This document shows, one piece after another, positions 1-11,264 of a DNA stretch of 64,000 nucleotides. The notes below the pieces were generated by a model, which saw only the letters and a list, made by a program, of their open reading frames with translations, was not told the origin of the DNA and made no database searches. The position numbers and the translations under genes were made by a program. Numbering within the stretch: position 1 is the stretch's first letter; each line of letters opens with the position of its first letter. The DNA comes from Fagopyrum homotropicum (taxonomy: Eukaryota > Streptophyta > Magnoliopsida > Caryophyllales > Polygonaceae), in contig BSWB01000004.1 in the NCBI GenBank assembly GCA_033239125.1, positions 124,505,235 to 124,569,234 of the forward strand. The letters are read 5' to 3'.

Positions 1-42
1 CCCTAAGTTTCGGGACGAAACTTATTTTTGAGGGGGATCTAA
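1..42 (+). other. Tail of an upstream chromovirus internal region with polypurine tract
   Basis: The sequence matches, in reverse complement, the segment just inside the minus-strand chromovirus 3' LTR at 20299-20340. It ends with the polypurine tract TTTTTGAGGGGGATC at about 25-39, which primes plus-strand DNA synthesis, and the LTR begins three bases later. The rest of this internal region lies before the window. Because the same LTR is followed by a primer-binding site at 7525, it is flanked on both sides by internal sequence. Confidence 0.75.
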
Positions 43-730
43 TGTAACGACCGGATTTTTTCGTTACGCTTGGATAGAGTTAGAGGAGGGTAGAAGCCGG
101 GCGCAAGGGCTCACGCCCTTGCGACATTGGCGACATAATCGAGTAAGCCGCAGGTGCAGCTAGGATTCCCGTTGAGGGTGGTGGTACGCGTGGGCGGGGG
201 TAGCAGCGTTTTGGGCAACCATTCACATTCTGATCCTTTTTAACTCTCCTATTAAATTCCATGAGGAGTTATGGGCTGGAGACCTTTGGTATCCCTCCTC
301 TTTTATGCAGCCAACTCTTCTACTCCTCTCATTTTCCACTCACGTTACTTTCTTTCTCCTACCCACTTACTCCTCTTGCACTTCCTCTTACATCCTTCTC
401 CTCCATTCTTCCCTTGGAGTGCTCCAGCTTGGATCCATCTTTCGTGAGACCGGGACTGCAGTGACGGGACGTGGGTAAGGTTCCTTCTATTCTTCTTCTT
501 TCTTTCTTCTCCTTCTTCCTTCTTCCTTTCCCTTCCATGGCTTGAATGGAAGACACTCTTGAATCCTTGCTCAACGATCTATCGTTGTTTTGTTGGTTCG
601 ATGACGAAGCTAGACCTTGGAGGGAGGCTAAGACCCAGTGAGAGAAGTAGAAGACGTTCATAGCACCAAAGCAGACCCGAAAGGACCGGCCGTACAATCG
701 AAGAACTCAGCCGACGGACTTTCTGCACAG

Positions 731-858
731 ACAGGCGCAGAGGCGGATTCACCAAGGCGCAGGGGCGGCTTCTGTCAGGCGCAGAGGCGGACCTAGATCG
801 ATGCAGGGGCGGACCCAGATAGGCACAGGGGTAGCTCAGGCAGGCGCAGGGGCGGTTT
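731..858 (+). repeat. GC-rich minisatellite inside the chromovirus LTR
   Basis: About six imperfect copies of a 20-30 base unit built on GGCGCAGGGGCGG are joined by variants of ACCCAGATCGAT. The same array is present in reverse complement in the minus-strand LTRs, at about 9268-9395 and at 26795-26816 plus 51975-52085, where Athila-3 splits it. Confidence 0.8.
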
Positions 859-1960
859 TGGCTCCAATGAGTCCCGAATCTCATTCTTGCTTTTCCTTCT
901 TTCTTCCTTAGACTCGTTATACCCTAGAAGCATGTTAGGATGGTATAGGGTAGTTGAACTAGAATGCTTTAGAGTGGTCGGACCATAGAAGTCTAGTGTG
1001 AGTTACGTGTTGTGGTCGTATGTTGTTGAGGGTTAGTTTAGAGCTTTGTGGAAGTAACCTTTGTGTATATCGTTATGATGAGAGTTGGATAGGTCATGGA
1101 CTGAGAGTGTAGTCTTCTTGGACTAGGTGGTTGAGGAGCTGAGCCGAGAAGTCTAAAGACTTCTAGTGGACTAGAGTGTGGTTTGATTGTGTGCCTTGTT
1201 TTTGAACAGGCGTTGTACATTTTCCCGGGGGAACTTTCGAGTGAGGTGATCTTGTGCGCTTCGGAGACTAGTAGGTCTGCAGACTTACTTAGATGGATTC
1301 TTGTATGAGTGTATTTGTATGAGTGGTGTTTGCTAGCTAGGATAATAACGAAACCGGATTAGCCCGACTTTATTATATTACGTAATGGACCCAAGTGTGT
1401 GATAACGGGTTGTGACATCATCTGCCTAGCTCTTGTGAGAGTCTAGGAGGTTCCATGTACCAGCCCAGGCAGGTAGACGGTAAGATGCATTAGCATCATT
1501 CCTTGTTGTTAAACGGGATCAGGGGTGAGGTTTGGGAATCCCTCGTGTCACAAGATAAGTATCATTAGTAATGACATATCACCTAATTAAAGATAACAAA
1601 AGGATTGAGTGTTACATGCTGATTGTGTATGTTGATAACACGATTTATGACTTAGGTTTAGGCACTCATTTAGATAGTTTTTCCGCTCATTCATGCATGG
1701 TTTGCACTAGTTCGTGACGATTTGCACTCAATTCATGTATTTTGTCGAGATAGACGTCTACACGGATTTTTGCATGCTTTGTAGGTATTTTAGGAGTTTT
1801 AGGAGTTTAATCGATACATTTGAAGATCGTTCCTCGAGATGACACACCTTCGGACTCATTGGGATGCAAGCTAGGGGCTATAGAGGACACATGGGACCTT
1901 GTTGGTGCATGCCATGCACCAAATTGAGGCTTGATGATCCAAAACAAGCTGAGGCACAAA

Positions 1961-2010
1961 AACCACGGCCATTGGGACTTCCACGGGCATGGTTTTGGCC
2001 GTGGTTTTCC
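1961..2010. promoter_or_regulatory. CCACGG/CCGTGG half-site cluster, LTR site 1 (Athila-1)
   Basis: The cluster holds aaccacggcc at 1961, ccacgggc at 1981 and ggccgtggtt at about 1997. They lie at LTR offset about 330, the position where Athila-4 carries AAAATCGGCC-type half-sites (30292-30346). The function is not known. The placement and the repeated half-sites suggest a protein-binding cluster. Confidence 0.5.
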
Positions 2011-2582
2011 CCAGACAGCTGTCTCACGATCTTCATGGCCGACTCTTGCAAATTTGGAGGATAAAAGGTGGTCCTGCAAGGCTGTTAGGGGAAGACCCCT
2101 CACTCCCATTCTCTCCCACACTCTCAACAACAATATTCTCTCATTTTTTATTGGATTGGAGCTACTATTGGAGAAGAAGAAAGGCTTCCATTGGAGAAGA
2201 AGAAGCACACTAGTTCATAGTTCCATAGTCTTTTTGAGTGATTTTGAGTGAGCTTTGTGAAACGTTTTGCAAGGGTTTGTAAGAAACGAATTCGAACCTT
2301 CTTTTGAAGGGTTGTAAGTCCTTCTTGAACCTTGATTTAGCTTGTTTTACTTGTTTCATTTGCTTAATCCATCTTTCATTTCATCTTCTTGCCATGGATT
2401 CTATGATTTTATGCTTGTTGAGTTTGATTGTTAAGATGCATGTTGTAGGCTAAATAGATGCGATTCTAGGGTAAGGAAAAGATGGTTATGGCTTGGACTA
2501 TGATAGAATAGACTTAAATGAATACTTGGATGACTCGCTTGATTGAACCATAGTCACTGTTTAAAACCACGGTTGGATCTTG

Positions 2583-2604
2583 CCTTTCCACGGCCGTGGA
2601 AAGG
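2583..2604. promoter_or_regulatory. 22-base perfect palindrome centred on CGGCCG, LTR site 2 (Athila-1)
   Basis: This is a perfect dyad with core TTCCACGGCCGTGGAA. A half-site, aaaccacggt, lies just upstream at 2565. The equivalent place in Athila-2 (10285-10302), Athila-3 (near 27670-27700; 50995-51016) and Athila-4 (30904-30927) also holds a perfect palindrome on the same centre, with different arms in Athila-2 and Athila-4. Confidence 0.6.
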
Positions 2605-3469
2605 GATGAACACCCCGTAATTTTGATTAACTTGCTTGTATTGATAAATCTAAGTGTTAGGTTGGTGATTTGTTGAAATCCTAGTGTTAGTTGAGCTAAA
2701 TCTATCCTAGGGTGACCTAGTGTTAGCAACTAAGAGTTAGAAGAGACCTACCCGGTGATTCTTGCTCTTAGATACCGATGATGACGAACTCTAGGTAGTA
2801 GTGAGCCTCATAAGACATTATTGGATTGAGTGTGCTAGGATTGATGTTTAGGACTTGCCTTCCCGACACTTACCCGGTAAGGAGAGGTTAGATCCCTAGA
2901 TAACCATCCGGTTTGTGTAGAATTCCTATCCTTAGGCTCTTTGAGACTTACCCAGTGATAAGACCTTAGGAACGGATTAGTGGACCATGAGACCTACCCG
3001 GTGATTGATCCCAATCTAGAAATACTCACTCCCAACATACTATAGTTGATCCAAGGAATGATTAGATAGCTTGAGTCCTATGCCATAACCAGAATTTTCA
3101 ACCCCTAGAATCCACTTTTCTCTCTTGATTACATATTTCGTGTTTGCTTTGTTTATTTGTGTTTTAGCTTGATTTCTTAGTTTGTTTTGTCATCTTATAT
3201 CATTGTGATCTTTGATTGATCACCACAAAACCAACCCAAAAACATTGAGATTTTCATTTCTTTATTTCTTTCTCTTTCCTTAGCATGGATCAACACTATC
3301 CTTAGTCACTAATCGATTCAATTTCACCTCAGTCTTTGTGTTCGACCTCGGAATACTATCCCTACTACAAAAGATCCCGTACACTGAGGGTTCGCTAGGA
3401 GTTAGGGGAAATATATCGAGTTATAAATTTAAGACTTTTGCGTGTCACGTTCTTAGCGTAACAAGTTTT

Positions 3470-3487
3470 TGGCGCCGTTGCCGGGGA
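3470..3487 (+). other. Primer-binding site, tRNA-Asp type (Athila-1)
   Basis: TGGCGCCGTTGCCGGGGA is complementary to the 3' end of plant tRNA-Asp and begins seven bases after the 5' LTR. This primer choice is typical of the Athila lineage. The identical site is at 31798 in Athila-4. Confidence 0.9.
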
Positions 3488-3603
3488 CTAGGTTAAGATT
3501 GAGTCATTGTTTGTGATTGTTTATAGTGTAGGTCTTTCTTGTTGCTTTTGATCTCGTTTGGTTTGTGTCTTTGCTTTTCAGGACATCTCTACTCTTTAGG
3601 TGT

Positions 3604-6600
3604 ATGCGAAGATCTTGTGGCAAGGATTTAGCTCCATTCGATCCCGAACCGGAGAAAACCCTTAGATCTAGATCCAAGAGCATTAGAAAGTGAAAAGAGA
3701 TGGCCGGAACAGATCTCCAAGCTGAGTTAGATAAGGCTTTAGAGCAAATTAGGCTAAGGGATGAAGCCTTGGAGAATGAAAGGAGACTTGCCAATGAAAG
3801 GCAAGAAGCAACTAGGAGGGAGATTAAAGAGATTAGGCAAGCTCTTGTGCAAAGAGAGCTTAATCGTCATCAACCTCCACCTCCACCACAACCGCAACCG
3901 GCGGTTAATATTCGGGTTGTGCCCATTGCTATTGAAGAGCCACAAACGTTAGGGCAACGTATGGATCCGGCACAAAGAGCACACCGTCCGGGTGTGAACT
4001 TAGGAGATCCCGCAGCCCATGATTACGAGCTCCGCCCTCAAGTTCTACAAATGATCCGGCATAATCAATTTGGAGGGATGGAAGGAGAGTCTCCTCATCA
4101 ACACTTGATGAACTATGAGATCTTGATGGAGACTCTAAGACCGCCTAGATTGGAGAGCAACAACCATAAGCTTAGGGCTTTTTCCTTCTCACTTAAGGAT
4201 AAAGCCTTGGCTTGGTATCAATCTATTCCACAAGGGCGAGTGAGTACTTGGGAGGAGATGACAACCAAGTTTTTGACAAAGTTCTTCCCACCTTCCAAGA
4301 CTACCGAGTTAAGAGGGAAGATCAATGCCTTTGTAATGAAGGATAGAGAAAGCATATTCAAGTCTTGAGAGAGGTTCAAGGACCTTCTCCTAGATTGTCC
4401 ACACCATGATATACCAAAAATAGAGCTTTTGGAGATCTACTTCAAGGGACTTGATGAAGATAGCCAATTCAAGCTTCAATCTCTTTCCGGTGGGACTTTC
4501 ATGGAAAAGAATGTGGATGAAGCTTGGGAATTTGTAGAGAAACAAGCTTTGGTGATTGAGAAGTACTCCCATAGGAAGAGTGATGGGAGGAAAGCGGGAG
4601 CATATGAGGTGAGTGAAGTCACCATGAGCAACTTCAAGCTTGATGCAATCAACAATGAGCTTAAGTCTTTGAGGGAGTTGTGTGCTACAACTTTGAAGAA
4701 TCAAGCAACCCCTCAAGTGCAAGTGCAAGCAAACTTGTCTTCCAAGGAGGAAGATGTGAACTACATGGGAAGGGGCAACTACAACAACTATCAATGCCCC
4801 AAGAACTTCAACAACAACCGGCAATTCAACAATTACCGGCCTAATCACAACCATCCCGGGTTTTCCTATTCTAACCCGGATGGTGCCTTGAACCCTCCCG
4901 CTTCCACAAGCGCAGCACCACCAACAAAGGCTTCACAAGAACCTCCACCCGGATTTACTCAACCTCCAAAGGATAGAACCGAGATGATGTTTGAGCAATT
5001 GCTTGGAAGGTTGAGTGGTCTTGAGAGCACGTTGACTTCCATTTCTAAGGCTCAAAAGGTGTTAGAAGCATAAGTGTTCCAAAAGGCGGGTGAAGCTCAT
5101 AGAGATCCGGGAAAGCTTCCCGGATGGACCGAAGACAACCCAAGAGGCCAAGTGTTGGCCATCACAACAAGAAGTGGGCTGAGCATGAAGGATCCCTTAC
5201 CTAAGGGAAGTGATAAAGGGAAGCAAGTGGTGATAGAGGAAGATACATTGCAAGAAGATGGAGGCAAGAGCAAGGATGATGAGCCAACATATGTGGCACC
5301 ACCTCCATACAAGCCACCACTACCGTTCCTACAATCACGAGCAAGAGCTCGCTTGGACAAACACTTTGGTAAATTCCTTGAACTTATGTCTAAATTGCAT
5401 ATTAACATTCCGTTCATGGATGCTATTCTAGGCATGCCGGCATATGGCAAGTTTTTGAAGGAGATACTCTCCAACAAAAGGAAGTTGGAGGAGTATGGAA
5501 AAGTGAGGATGACGAAGAGATCCTCGGAGTTGATTCAAACAATGAAGGAGGAGATGCCTCCTAAGCTAAGAGATCCGGGATTTTTTGTGTGCCAATTGGA
5601 GTGGGAGAAGTGAAGTATGAAGCCCTATGTGATCTTGGGGCAAGTGTAAGCATCATACCGCTTGCACTTTGTAACAAGGTTGGGCTAGGAGAGCCAAATC
5701 CAGTCAAGATGACATACCGGTGCAACTAGGGAAGTTCTATGTGCCCATAGACTTCGTTGTCTTGGATATCCCGGAGGACTATCCGGTTCCTATCATCTTG
5801 GGGAGACCTTTCCTAGCCACTTCCGGATGTTTGGTGGATTGCAAAAATGGAATTCTCTCCTTCAACATTGGAGAAGAGAATATCAAGTTCAAATTATCCA
5901 CAATGATGAAAGGGCCAGCCCTTGGTGAAGATGTGTTCAACATTGTCGAACAAGAGGAGTCTAGAGAAGTTGTGAGCTCGATCTTGATCAAGGACCCCTT
6001 GGAGAAGGTTCTTAGCTTAAGTTTGATGGAGTAAGGATTGGAGGAGGCCTGCAATGAAGAAATCAAGGCTTTGGAAGCATTAGAAAAGGAGACAAGAGCT
6101 GAATTTGAGGTCCACGAAAGTGTGTTGAATTCCTGTAGGAACCACGGCCTGGTGGGAAGAACCACGCCCGTGGTTTCTCCCGTGGAACTCTCTGGAGTGC
6201 TCCGAAGTGATAGATTTGCAAGTTCCATGGACGTGGTTGTGCCAGAGCCCGTAATTTTGCCCGTGGTTTCTCTAGAAACTGCGTTAGTTGATGATCAAGC
6301 TTCAAGGAGCCTTGAGGAGTCTTCCAAAGTTTTGGATTCATCTCAACCAACATTATATGGATCGTCTCCACTCGATAAAGGTCCTCCTAAACTTGAACTC
6401 AAACCCCTTCCCTCTCATTTGAAGTATGCTTTTCTTGGTGAGAATTCTACATATCCGGTTATTGTGAATGCATGCTTGAATGATGATGAACTTGCTAGAT
6501 TGTTGCATGAACTAAGATTGCATAGGAAAGCTATAGGCTATACCATTGATGATTTAGTTGGCATTAAACCTTCTTTGTGCATGCATAAGATCTTAATGGA

Positions 6601-7096
6601 AGACAACCATAAACCTTCAATTGAACCTCAAAGAAGACTAAACCCAATCATGAAAGAAGTAGTCAAGAAAGAGATCCTTAAATTGCTTGATGCGGGAATC
6701 ATTTTCCCAATTTCGGATAGTAAGTGGGTTAGTCCCGTGCATGTGGTTCCTAAGAAGGGTGGGATGACCGTAGTAACCAATGAGAATAATGAACTAATCC
6801 CAACTAGAATGGTTACGGGATGGAGAATGTGTATAGACTATAGGAAACTAAATGTGGCCTCTAGGAAAGATCACTTCCCTCTTCCTTTCATTGACCAAAT
6901 GCTAGAGAGATTAGCTCAACATTCTCACTTTTGCTATTTAGATGGTTATAGTGGATTCTTCCAAATCCCTATCCACCCCGATGACCAAGAGAAAACTACA
7001 TTCACATGTCCTTGGGGTACTTTTGCATATAGGAGAATGCCATTTGGGTTGTGCAATGCACCCGCCACATTTCAAAGGTGTATGATGGCCATCTTT
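3604..7096 (+). pseudogene. Athila-1 gag-protease-RT remnant
   Basis: The start is ATG at 3604, equivalent to the Athila-4 start at 31933. Successive segments match Athila gag (4020-4450), an Asn/Gln-rich gag C-terminus without zinc knuckle (about 4770-4880), an aspartic protease region and the RT N-terminus (about 6620-7090). Breaks seen: an early stop at about 3690; TGG to TGA at about 4366; CAA to TAA at about 5071; a one-base loss near 5580; a ~50-base deletion at about 5715 soon after the protease catalytic site; and a stop at about 6032. The RT is cut before its FMDD site, and RNase H and integrase are absent. Confidence 0.9.
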
Positions 7097-7524
7097 TGCG
7101 TGTCACGTTCTTAGCGTAACATATGTTGTGTGTTTGTGCTTTTACCTTTATACTTATGCATATATTGTCAGCTAACGGTATTATAGCGCTTGTAGAGATG
7201 CCTTGCAGGTTAGAGAGGCGATCGAGTGATCCGGTGGTAGTGGGCAGCCGGGGTTCCGTGCACTATAGGATGGGGCTGTTATCTTTATATTTCATGAATG
7301 TTGAGACTTATGTTGTTCTTTGATTTTGAGACTCGGCTGGATTGTTCCTTATTAAGATTTGTACTTTTTACTTTCGCTCATGTTATAAAACTATGTGTTT
7401 TGCCTTTTTATTTGTGTCGTGTTGTAAGGTCCGATGAAGTTCTTGCCAGGCTAAGGGCCGGGACCCATTGTGAGGTCCCAGATCATAGCATTCCGAGTCC
7501 TCTAGGAATTGGGGTGTTACAATA

Positions 7525-7536
7525 TGGTATCAGAGC
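7525..7536 (+). other. Primer-binding site, initiator tRNA-Met type (plus chromovirus)
   Basis: TGGTATCAGAGC lies three bases after the LTR end at 7521. It matches the 3' end of plant initiator tRNA-Met, as in many chromoviruses. The mirror copy is at 25622-25633. Confidence 0.9.
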
Positions 7537-7840
7537 CAGGTTGACAACAACGGCACTCGCTATCTTCAAAAGGCCGAATAAACAAATAAACGGAAACCTC
7601 AAGGGTTTTGAACCTTTTAAAACGAATTTTTGTTTTCAAAACCATGAGCATAAATGGGTTGGGATAGAATGCACGGGCCGCCACTACCTCCGCTGAACTC
7701 GATGGCATAGTTTACTGGATTTTTGTTATACGTTGTGTTTAATAGTTACATTGTGACCTTTAGAAGCGACCTAGAGTAGTAAGATAGTTATGTCCTTACT
7801 AGCCATTAAAGTAGTCTTACACCAATCACATCTCTATCAA

Positions 7841-8523
7841 ATGGCACGTACGAGAGCGACAACTTACATTGGACGAGGAGGGGGCCGACCTCCCCTTCCT
7901 CCTAGAGCTCTGGGACCGGGACATGTGGGCAGGCCTCAAAGGGGACAAGGTCGGGGACGTGCTCCCGTTGTAGATCCGCCAGCTGCGGACGTTCCTGCTG
8001 AGGAGGTAGCTGAGAGCATTATTCCCGAGGTTAGGAATGGGACCGCTACTAGGTCCGGAGTACGGAGTGCGGGGCCTACTGATTTTGGCCGTGTGTCGAT
8101 TGGAGTATCGGAGTATCGAGCGTATGTCCAGCAGGTGCAAGAGGCATACAGGGCTGGAGCACCACCTCCAACACCGCCGGTGCCAGCTAGGTCGGATGAG
8201 GTCTCTCAGAGGGTGACTCAGGTGGTAGTTCCACCGGTGGTAGCTGCACTAGTGAGGGTTGTTGAGGATGACCGGGTGATAGAGGAGCTGAGGGTACCGA
8301 GGCCGGACGAATGGTTGAAGACTTTCAACCATCAGAGAGTTCCTCGCCTGCTGGTACCAGTTCCTCGCCTCCTGAGGTACCAGCAGGCGAAGTGTAGGAG
8401 ACCACCAGTTACATGCTTCACTTGTGGCCAGCTGGGCCATAGAGCTACCTTCTGCCGACAGGGCAAGGTAACATCACAACAGGGGTCCTCGCCTGCTGGT
8501 ACCTCAGGAGGAGGACATCTTGG
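7841..8523 (+). pseudogene. Chromovirus gag fragment with internal deletion and filler
   Basis: The ATG at 7841 opens a Gag N-terminus with a Gly/Arg/Pro-rich start, nearly the same as the minus copy beginning at 25315. About 650 bases of the central capsid-like region are missing. The text passes from the HQRVP motif at about 8340 to the CX2C zinc-knuckle region at about 8395 through 50 bases of filler (8341-8390). One zinc knuckle, CFTCGQLGHRATFC, remains. The frame stays open by chance to about 8536, running into reverse-oriented LTR after 8523. Protease and pol are absent. Confidence 0.85.
8341..8390. other. Templated filler at a deletion junction
   Basis: 8341-8358 is a direct copy of 8486-8503. 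8368-8390 is an exact inverted copy of 8489-8511. Both templates lie about 100-150 bases downstream in the same gag. This fits repair of a double-strand break with template switching in both orientations. Confidence 0.85.
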
Positions 8524-9434
8524 TATCTTTAATTAGGTGATATGTCATTACTAATTATACTTATTTTGTGACACGAGGGATTCCCAAAACTCGCCCCTGA
8601 TCCCGTTTACCAACAAGGAATGGTGATAATGCATCTGACCGTCTACCTTTCTGGGATGGTACAGGGAACCTCCTAGACTCTCGCAAGATCTAGGCAAATG
8701 ATGTCATGACCCGTTATCATACACTTGGGTCAATTACATGATATAATAAAGTCGGCCTAATCCGGTTTCGTTATTATCCTAACTAGCAAACACCACTCAT
8801 ACACAATACACTCATACAAGAAGCCAGCTAAGTAAGTCTGTAGACTTACCAGTCTCCGACGCGCACAAGATCACCTCACTCGAAAGTTCCCTCGGGAAAA
8901 CGAACAACGCCTATTCAAGACAAGGCACACAATCAAACCACACTCTAGTCCACTAGAAGTCTTTAGATTTCTAGGCTCAAACTCCTCAACCACCTAGTCC
9001 AAGAAGACTACACTCTCAGTACATGACCTATCCAACTCTCAACATAACGATATACACAAAGGATAGTTCCTCCAAGCTCGAAACAAACCCTCAACAACAT
9101 ACCACCACAAGCCTCACGTAAATCACACTAGACTTCTAAGGTCCAACCACTCTAAAGCATTCCAGTTCAACTACCCTAGGCCAGCCTAACATGCTTCTAA
9201 GGTATAACGAGTCTAAGGAAAGAAAAAAAGAAGAGAGAGAAGGAGAATCGGAACTCACTGGAGCAAAACCACCTCTGCGCCTGCCTGAGCCGCCCCTGTG
9301 CCTATCTGGGTCCGCCCCTGCGTCGATCTGGGTCTGCCCCTGCGCCTGACAAAAGCCGCCCTTGCGCCTTTGTGGATCCGCCCCTGCGCCTGTCTGTGCA
9401 GAAAGTCCGTCTGCGGAGTTCTTTGATTGTGCAG

Positions 9435-11264
9435 TGTTCACGCTAGGATGTAGCACAAAAAAAAGCTTTACATTTATGACTCGAACTAAATCCTAAACTA
9501 CCTAGCGAAACCCGCAGTGTACGGGACGTTTGTAGTAGGGATAGTATTCCGAGGTCGAACACAAAGACTAAGGTGAGATTGATTCAATTGGTGATTAAGT
9601 CTAGTGGAGATCTAGATAAAGAAAAGAGAAAGAAACAAAGAAATGAAAAATCTCAATTGTTTTTGGTTGGTTTTTGGTGATCAATCAAAGATCACAAATC
9701 ATGCGAAATATAATAATTCGACTAAGCTAACAAATCAACGCAAACAAACAAGAAAAAATACGAGATATAGATCAAAGAAAGAAAAGACGGATTCTAGGGT
9801 TTGGAAGTTCCGGTTATGGCATAGGACTCAAGCTATCTATTCGTTCCTTGGATTAACTATGTTGGGGTTAAGTGTTTCTAAATTGGGATCAATCACCGGG
9901 TAGGTCTCATGGTCCGCTAGTCCATTCCCGAGGTCTCATATCCGGGTAAGTCTCTAAGAACCTAAGGGACGGAATTTTACTCAAACCGGATTGTTATCTA
10001 AAGATCCAACCTATCCTCACCGGGTAAGTCTCGGAAGGGTTAGTCCTAAGCTACCATCCAGCACACTTAATCCAATGGCGGCTTATTAGGCTCACCACTA
10101 CCTAAGGTTTGTTATCTTTGGAATCTAAGAGTAAGGATTACCGGGTAAGTCTCGCCTAACACTTAGTTGCTAACACTAGGTCACCCTAGGATAGATTTAA
10201 CTCAACAAACACTTAGGATTTCAACATTCTAACAATCTAAGACTAGATCCACCGAACCAGGGAAAATCACGGTTTGTTCTACCTAAACCACGGCCGTGGT
10301 TTGACAAGAACCAACCGTGATTCCTAACAGAGGCTACGTTTATGCACACAGGTCATCCAAAGATAAATCTAAGCCCGTCCTATCATAGCCCTAGCCATAA
10401 CCATCCTTTCCTTACCCTAGAACCACATCTATTTAGCCTACAACGTTCATAATAGGAATCGAAATAAACAAACATAAAATCATGACATCCATTTGCAAGA
10501 TGATGAAGGAAAAGAGATGAACAAGTGAACTAAAACAAAACCAAGCTGAAAATAGAATTAGAGTAACTCACAATCCTTCTTAAAGAAGGTTCAAATGGTT
10601 CATACAACTCTAGAAATAGAATCCGGAATTCTTCACTACAAGAACTATCAAGGTGTGGTAATGGTGTGTGTTCTTCTTCTCCTCTTCAATGGAGCTCTTC
10701 TTCTTCCTTTTTGGCACTTTCCTTCCTAGAAAGACTTCTTGTTTAGAGAGTATTTTTTATTGGAAGATTTTGATAATGGAGAGCTGCTCCAAGATGCTCT
10801 TCTCAACCAATGAAGGACCACTTTTATAACAAATTTTGCATGAGCTGGCCATGAGAGTCGTGGCACAGCTGTCACAAGAATCTGGCAAAATCCACGGGTA
10901 GAACCACGGTCGTGGTCTTGGTCTAGACCGTGGTTTGCTCCAGAAGCTTCTTCTAGGCTCGTTGAGCCATGGTTTGATGCATGGCTTGTGTTGGCAAGGT
11001 TCCATGAGTCCTCCTTAGCCTTTAGCTTGTGTCCTAATGAATCCGAGGGTGTGTCATCTAGATGAACGATCCTCCAACGTATCGTTTTAGCTCCTAAATC
11101 TCCCGAAATACCTATAAAGCAACGCACAAGTCCGTGTAGACGTCTATCTCGACAAAGTACGTGAATTGAGTACAAACGTCGTGAACTAGTGCTAAACCAT
11201 GCATGAATGAGTGAGAAATCTATCTAAATGATTACCTAAAACTAAGCAATAAATCGTGTTATCA
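9435..11264 (-). repeat. Athila-2 3' LTR
   Basis: The LTR is 1,830 bases. On the plus strand it reads tgttcacg to cgtgttatca. It is complete, unlike the 5' copy, and carries the four-fold CCGGGTAAGTCTC-type motif between about 9893 and 10160. Confidence 0.9.
10285..10302. promoter_or_regulatory. 18-base perfect palindrome centred on CGGCCG (Athila-2 LTR site 2)
   Basis: AAACCACGGCCGTGGTTT is a perfect dyad at the LTR position where Athila-1 and -3 have a 22-base and Athila-4 a 24-base palindrome. A duplicate lies in the other LTR near 18665-18682. Additional half-sites lie at about 10890-10950. Confidence 0.6.

Larger units (their letters stand above)
1633..3463 (+). repeat. Athila-1 5' LTR
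   Basis: The LTR is 1,831 bases, TGATAACACG to CGTAACA, and is followed directly by the primer-binding site. It shares its layout with the LTRs of Athila-2, -3 and -4: a half-site cluster at offset about 330, a palindrome near offset 950, four copies of a TACCCGGTGA-type motif between about 2745 and 3005, and a conserved last ~200 bases ending in the CGTAACA-type terminus. Confidence 0.92.
1633..7121 (+). mobile_element. Athila-1: Athila-like Ty3/gypsy element with large internal deletion
   Basis: The element starts TGATAACACG and ends GCGTAACA. It is flanked by the five-base duplication tatgt (1628-1632 and 7122-7126). It keeps a full 5' LTR, a tRNA-Asp primer site, gag, protease and the first part of reverse transcriptase. 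It then jumps to the last ~25 bases of the 3' LTR. At the junction CTTTT (7092-7096) is shared by the RT side and the LTR side, which indicates microhomology-mediated deletion after insertion. The coding region has several stops and small deletions. It cannot transpose on its own. Confidence 0.92.
43..7521 (+). repeat. Chromovirus LTR, plus orientation, split by Athila-1
   Basis: The LTR begins TGTAACGACCGG and ends GGGTGTTACA, giving inverted termini. The net length is about 1,985 bases once Athila-1 (1633-7121) and one copy of its target duplication are removed. The two halves are 43-1632 and 7127-7521. They align with the minus-orientation LTR at 25637-26816 plus 51975-52767. The left half carries a GC-rich minisatellite. 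The right flank is a tRNA-Met primer site, which fixes the orientation. Confidence 0.88.

Noticed and set aside
731..858. Minisatellite considered as a CRISPR-like array
   Set aside because: Units are imperfect and have no unique spacers. This is a plant LTR.
359..884. Open frames in the chromovirus LTR
   Set aside because: They overlap the GC-rich minisatellite and CT-rich tracts, are not conserved between LTR copies, and have no start context.
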